Source: an uncultured Roseburia sp.
Lineage (GTDB): Bacteria > Bacillota > Clostridia > Lachnospirales > Lachnospiraceae
NCBI GenBank assembly: GCA_910584215.1
Contig: CAJTYI010000106.1
Location: forward strand, 1-8,507
Reading direction: 5' to 3'
Length of the DNA: 8,507 nt
This document shows, one piece after another, positions 5,680 to 8,507 of the stretch. Position 1 is the first letter of the stretch; every line of letters starts with the position of its first letter. Under the pieces are notes generated by a model. That model saw only the letters and a list, made by a program, of their open reading frames with translations, ran no database searches and was not told where the DNA came from. The position numbers and the translations under genes are program-made.

Positions 5680-6648
5680 TTATGCGGTATACTGCTCAAA
5701 CGGGATATCGGCAAAAGCGATGTTGATTCCCTCTGAGACCGTAAAACTTAAACGCTTCACCGACTCGTCAATATCCTTTGGCGTCACAAACATAGTATTT
5801 AAATTCGGACTGAGCAGCTCGCGAATCAGCTCGTACTTTTCGCTGTCGTCCAGCTCTTCCATGGAATTGCCAAGGCTTTTTAACATTTCGCTCTGGCTCA
5901 TCGCATCCAGCAAATTGTGCAGCATATCTTTCACGATCGTCGCCGCGTCGACGACGGTGGGAATCCCTATGGAAATCACGGGAATCCCAAGACTTTTTTC
6001 ATTGAGTCCATGGCGGTGGTTTCCCACACCGCTGCCGGGATTGATTCCGGTATCGGTCACCTGTATCGTTCTGTTCAAGCGCCTGGTATTGCGCGCCGCC
6101 AATGCATCCACTGCGATCACAAGTTCCGGCTTTGTCTCTTTTACGATACCGTGAATAATCTCTAAACTTTCCATTCCGGTCTGCGCCATGACGCCTGGCA
6201 CGATACTGCTGACCGGATTGACATTTTCGCTGCCAAAGGCATACTTGCCGTATTCCTTTAAAATATGCCTGGTGATAAACAAATTATCCACGACGCGCGG
6301 CCCCAGTGCGTCGGGCGTAACCTCACGGTTGCCCAATCCCACGACAAGCACGGACATGTCCTTCCTTTTCTCCGGCACCAGCCGCTGCAGCACTTTCGCG
6401 AGCTGTACGGATATCTCGCGGTGATAATCTTCGTCCGCGGTGTCCATATCAAGCGCCTCGATCGTGATATAAGTGCCCCTGGGTTTTCCCATGGTTTTGG
6501 CCCCGTTTTCTGTCTCGATCGTTACGGTGCTGATCGTAAGATTTTTATCAATTTTTTCTTCAACATAGCGCACGCCCTTTAAGTCCACATGCTCTTCCTG
6601 CATCTTTTCCTGTGTCTCAAGCGCTAAATCGGTACGAATCTGATACAT
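5680..6648 (-). CDS. gpr: Germination protease GPR (peptidase family A25)
   Basis: GPR is the spore protease that starts degradation of small acid-soluble proteins during germination. It is made in the forespore as an inactive zymogen that cuts itself. The protein has 322 residues and matches the family throughout. IRTDLALE at 4-11 is the autoprocessing region, placed very near the N-terminus. VGLGNREVTPDALGP holds Asp113, and VIAVDALAAR holds Asp181. From memory these correspond to the two functional aspartates Asp127 and Asp193 of the Bacillus megaterium enzyme. TDTGINPGSGVGNHR follows. ATG at 6648 has GAGGG about 8 nt upstream. It is divergent from rpsT, with 272 bp between, and lies upstream of spoIIP. 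A forespore (sigma-F or sigma-G) promoter is expected, but I could not identify one with confidence. Confidence 0.96.
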   Translation of the reverse strand: MYQIRTDLALETQEKMQEEHVDLKGVRYVEEKIDKNLTISTVTIETENGAKTMGKPRGTYITIEALDMDTADEDYHREISVQLAKVLQRLVPEKRKDMSVLVVGLGNREVTPDALGPRVVDNLFITRHILKEYGKYAFGSENVNPVSSIVPGVMAQTGMESLEIIHGIVKETKPELVIAVDALAARNTRRLNRTIQVTDTGINPGSGVGNHRHGLNEKSLGIPVISIGIPTVVDAATIVKDMLHNLLDAMSQSEMLKSLGNSMEELDDSEKYELIRELLSPNLNTMFVTPKDIDESVKRLSFTVSEGINIAFADIPFEQYTA

Positions 6649-6804
6649 AATCTCTGCCCTCTTGTAAAAATGTTAGGATACCATATTGGATAGTCAAACA
6701 TATTAACTGCTTAGCCGTTACAATTCACGGACTAAAAGCCACAATTCAAAGCCATGAACAGTAACACTTAGTCATTAGTTTTACAAAAAATATCAAAAAT
6801 ATAC

Positions 6805-6833
6805 TTGACAGAAAATCGTTTACGAATTAATAT
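6805..6833 (+). promoter_or_regulatory. Sigma-A promoter of rpsT
   Basis: TTGACA at 6805-6810 is a perfect -35. At 17-bp spacing TAATAT (6828-6833) keeps four of six consensus bases, in a very AT-rich setting. Transcription would begin near 6840 and give a leader of about 80 nt before the S20 start codon. Confidence 0.7.
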
Positions 6834-6848
6834 ATATGAGTATGTTTA

Positions 6849-6905
6849 TTACATTGAACTGTCCGTGTCCGGCTTTAATGTAACAATCATGAACCAAAGC
6901 ATGAT
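6849..6905 (+). promoter_or_regulatory. Hairpin-bearing leader of the S20 mRNA
   Basis: Two inverted repeats lie in the predicted 5' leader. TTACATT (6849-6855) pairs with AATGTAA (6877-6883) across 21 nt. ATCATG (6886-6891) pairs with CATGAT (6900-6905) across 8 nt and directly abuts the ribosome binding site GGGAGGTG (6906-6913). Together with the UUG start this resembles a feedback-controlled ribosomal protein leader. S20 autoregulation is established in enterobacteria; here it is inference. Confidence 0.4.
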
Positions 6906-6920
6906 GGGAGGTGTACAAGG

Positions 6921-7184
6921 TTGGCTAACATTAAATCTGCAAAAAAGAGAATTTTAGTTACAGAGACAAAAACGTCCAGAAACAAATCTATCAAGAGCGA
7001 AGTTAAGACATCCATCAAAAAGGTGGAGGCTGCTGTGACAGCAAACGACAAGGCTGCTGCATCCGCCGCACTGGCAACTGCAATCTCTAACATTGAGAGC
7101 GCTGCTTCTAAGGGTGTTTACCACAAAAACAACGCTGCCAGAAAAGTTTCCCGTGTTACAAAGCTTGTGAACACATTGGCATAA
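6921..7184 (+). CDS. rpsT: 30S ribosomal protein S20
   Basis: S20 is a primary 16S rRNA-binding protein needed for early 30S subunit assembly. The 87-residue product has the usual length, with the typical opening ANIKSAKKRI, basic helices rich in Lys, Ala and Ser, and the family ending YHKNNAARKVSRVTKLVN. The start is TTG, chosen because GGGAGGTG lies 7 nt upstream and the ANIKSAKKR opening begins there. No ATG is suitably placed. A UUG start is also known for rpsT in Escherichia coli, where it supports autoregulation. It stands alone as a monocistronic plus-strand unit between minus-strand gpr and holA, with its own promoter at 6805-6833 and terminator at 7196-7236. Confidence 0.98.
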   Translation: MANIKSAKKRILVTETKTSRNKSIKSEVKTSIKKVEAAVTANDKAAASAALATAISNIESAASKGVYHKNNAARKVSRVTKLVNTLA

Positions 7185-7195
7185 TTAAATATGAC

Positions 7196-7236
7196 AGAAA
7201 AACATCGGTGCCGTCATACCGATGTTTTTATTTTTC
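7196..7236 (+). terminator. Rho-independent terminator of rpsT, possibly bidirectional
   Basis: AACATCGGT (7201-7209) and ACCGATGTT (7218-7226) form a perfect 9-bp stem with an 8-nt loop, followed by a long T-rich tract to 7235. The A-run before the stem gives a shorter T-run on the other strand, so it may also stop transcripts from holA. Confidence 0.9.
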
Positions 7237-7242
7237 AGATCA

Positions 7243-7284
7243 GAGAGGTCAACGCATTTTACTGCGCTGACCTCTCACGTTTTT
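7243..7284 (+). terminator. Second hairpin with T-run after rpsT
   Basis: GAGAGGTCA (7243-7251) pairs with TGACCTCTC (7268-7276). After one mismatch the inner CGCA (7253-7256) pairs with TGCG (7263-7266) around a 6-nt loop. TTTTT follows at 7280-7284. It is a plausible back-up terminator. On the minus strand no T-run follows directly. Confidence 0.6.
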
Positions 7285-7339
7285 GTACAGAGATGTACCA
7301 TTATGATTCGTTTGGTTCCGATTTCGTACAGAAACGCTA

Positions 7340-8347
7340 TTAAGTTTTCGTTGGTTCCGGTGCAGCGCTGTATTTCACCAAAAACAGCTCTACCGCCATC
7401 TTGTCGTTTAACCTTCCGGTCTTAACAGCCTCCTCAAGCTTGGCTCCGTCCAAAAGCGCCCCCCGCATACGCTCCATCGTAAACCCTTTGGCCTGTGAGA
7501 GATTGCGCCTAACGGCAAACTCGGGTATCTCCGCTTTCTGCGCCATACTGCGCTGATCGATTCCCCGCGCCGCCATGTCGCGCAAATGAAGCAGTCGGAC
7601 AAACTGTTTATTCAGCAGATATAAAATACGCATCGGGGACTCTTTTAATGTCAACAGATCATAATACAAATCCAGCGCTTTTTTCTGATTATGCTCCACA
7701 ACCGCACTGATCATATCAAAAATTTTATTTGCAATCTGCTCGGTCACAACCGCCTGCACATCGGTCATATCAATCACATCGCGCTCCCACGCATAACAGA
7801 TCAGCTTTTCCAGCTCCCTGTCAATGGTTCCCATATCCAGCCCTGTCTTGGACAAAAACATGCGCATCACCGGCGCAGTGATATTTTTGCCCTCTTTCTT
7901 TAGTCTCGACAGAATCCAGCGTGTGATGACCTCTTCTGTCTGTGTGGCAAACTCCACCACCTCTCCTTTCTTTTTCACCGCCTTATAAAGCCTGCCCCGC
8001 TTATCGACCTCCGTCTCCACAAAAATCATCCGTGTCGTCTCGGGAAGCTGCGGCACATAATCGGCTAAATCTTCACAGGAATTCTTAAAAAATCCGCTTT
8101 CTCGGATGAGAATGACCCGCTGGCTTGCAAAAAACGGCAGTGTCTCCGCCAGATCAATCACGGTCTTAGGGTTGATGTCCTTGCCCTCAAATACCGTAAA
8201 ATTCATGTCATCTTTGCTGGCTGCACCTCCGGTCAGCGCGTCACTTAGCTTGTCCTTATATTGCTTTAAAAGATAACGCTCCTCACCGTACAGCAAATAA
8301 ACTGGTGCGTAGGAACCGGATTTGATATGTTCGTCTATGGGATTCAT
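7340..8347 (-). CDS. holA: DNA polymerase III subunit delta
   Basis: The delta subunit is the clamp-loader wrench that opens the beta sliding clamp at the replication fork. The 335-residue protein has the usual length and the family's opening PVYLLYGEERYLLKQY at residues 14-29, part of a degenerate AAA+ fold without an ATP-binding P-loop, as expected for delta. The LPFFASQRVILIRE segment near residue 70 is typical of the domain carrying the clamp-binding helix. The C-terminal third (MRILYLLNKQFVRLLHLRDMA onward) is the helical collar domain. ATG at 8347 is the first possible start because an in-frame TAA lies 3 codons upstream. No proper ribosome binding site precedes it; the nearest is AAAGG about 14 nt away. 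It converges with rpsT. The expected upstream partner comEC is not in the window. Confidence 0.95.
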   Translation of the reverse strand: MNPIDEHIKSGSYAPVYLLYGEERYLLKQYKDKLSDALTGGAASKDDMNFTVFEGKDINPKTVIDLAETLPFFASQRVILIRESGFFKNSCEDLADYVPQLPETTRMIFVETEVDKRGRLYKAVKKKGEVVEFATQTEEVITRWILSRLKKEGKNITAPVMRMFLSKTGLDMGTIDRELEKLICYAWERDVIDMTDVQAVVTEQIANKIFDMISAVVEHNQKKALDLYYDLLTLKESPMRILYLLNKQFVRLLHLRDMAARGIDQRSMAQKAEIPEFAVRRNLSQAKGFTMERMRGALLDGAKLEEAVKTGRLNDKMAVELFLVKYSAAPEPTKT

Positions 8348-8390
8348 AGGGAGTTACCATGCCTTTCTGCCTGCGATTTCCCCTCGCTAC

Positions 8391-8402
8391 CCTCCTATTA
8401 TA
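8391..8402 (-). promoter_or_regulatory. Possible -10 box and orphan ribosome binding site upstream of holA
   Basis: On the minus strand TATAAT (8402-8397) is followed at once by AGGAGG (8396-8391). The -35 at 17-bp spacing would fall on TATACT at the inner end of the flanking repeat and does not match consensus. No start codon follows AGGAGG at a usable distance, and the holA ATG is 43 nt away. It may drive holA. Confidence 0.35.
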
Positions 8403-8421
8403 TCTGATTCTTGCCAAAAAG

Positions 8422-8507
8422 TATAGGTTATTAGCTATTGTCTTAAATGAATAAATATTCCTATTTGTCGCATATTTATTCTGTTGTAAACTTCTAAAAA
8501 CTTTTTC
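8422..8507 (-). repeat. Right copy of the 86-bp flanking inverted repeat
   Basis: The reverse complement of this stretch matches 25-110 at 76 of 86 positions without gaps. The 10-bp stem arms (GAATAAATAT and ATATTTATTC) and the loop-to-tail complement ATAGG/CCTAT are fully conserved, while two of the ten differences fall in the loop. It lies upstream of holA, 75 bp from its start codon, whereas the left copy lies downstream of a gene, so the repeat is not tied to one gene position. It runs to the last base of the window, so its true outer end is not visible. Confidence 0.85.

Noticed and set aside
5110..6154. Plus-strand ORFs of 165 and 172 residues antisense to spoIIP and gpr
   Set aside because: Composition is that of antisense shadows, and the minus-strand genes are unambiguous.
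6667..6709. A sigma-G promoter for gpr (GACTA, 18 bp, CATTTTT on the minus strand)
   Set aside because: The match is weak, and the implied start site would fall inside the ribosome binding site of gpr.
25..8507. A composite transposon bounded by terminal inverted repeats
   Set aside because: There is no transposase, and the genes inside include essential housekeeping genes in a conserved order.
1..8507. CRISPR array, tRNA, rRNA or prophage
   Set aside because: No regularly spaced repeats, cloverleaf, rRNA segments or phage genes were seen on either strand.

Overview
This window looks like chromosomal DNA from a spore-forming member of the Clostridia, most likely Lachnospiraceae. The reasons are a germination protease (gpr), a stage II sporulation protein (spoIIP), a Gram-positive-type holA and rpsT neighbourhood, strong AGGAGG-like ribosome binding sites, and a protein resembling the DUF6033 family, which I associate with Lachnospiraceae. 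No transposase, integrase, phage gene, CRISPR array, tRNA or rRNA is visible.

Layout. Positions 25-110 and 8422-8507 are two copies of one 86-bp AT-rich repeat in opposite orientation. They match at 76 of 86 positions without gaps, and the right copy runs to the last base. Positions 131-2020 (minus) hold two cytoplasmic, highly charged proteins of unknown function, the downstream one DUF6033-like. They probably form an operon with one or two very short ORFs. Positions 2021-2457 are intergenic, with a sigma-28-like -10 box for the minus operon, a large set of nested inverted repeats that may be a structured RNA or dispersed repeat, and a separate promoter for asnB. Positions 2458-4305 (plus) encode a glutamine-dependent asparagine synthetase. 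Positions 4337-5605 and 5680-6648 (minus) encode SpoIIP and the germination protease GPR, in the order gpr then spoIIP. Positions 6921-7184 (plus) encode ribosomal protein S20 with a UUG start, its own promoter, a hairpin-rich leader and a strong terminator. Positions 7340-8347 (minus) encode the DNA polymerase III delta subunit.

How the genes relate. From general knowledge of Firmicutes, holA, rpsT, gpr and spoIIP form a commonly conserved cluster, often followed by lepA. Here spoIIP is followed by a convergent asnB and the two unknown genes, so this side of the cluster seems to be lineage-specific. GPR and SpoIIP act at different stages of the spore cycle: SpoIIP in peptidoglycan remodelling during engulfment, and GPR in degrading small acid-soluble spore proteins at germination. 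S20 and delta are housekeeping.

The most interesting signals are non-coding. They are the flanking inverted repeat with its conserved internal stem, alternating complementary hexamers across the gpr-spoIIP junction that could switch access to the spoIIP start codon, and the nested inverted-repeat element upstream of asnB. All are read directly from the sequence, but their functions are inference.
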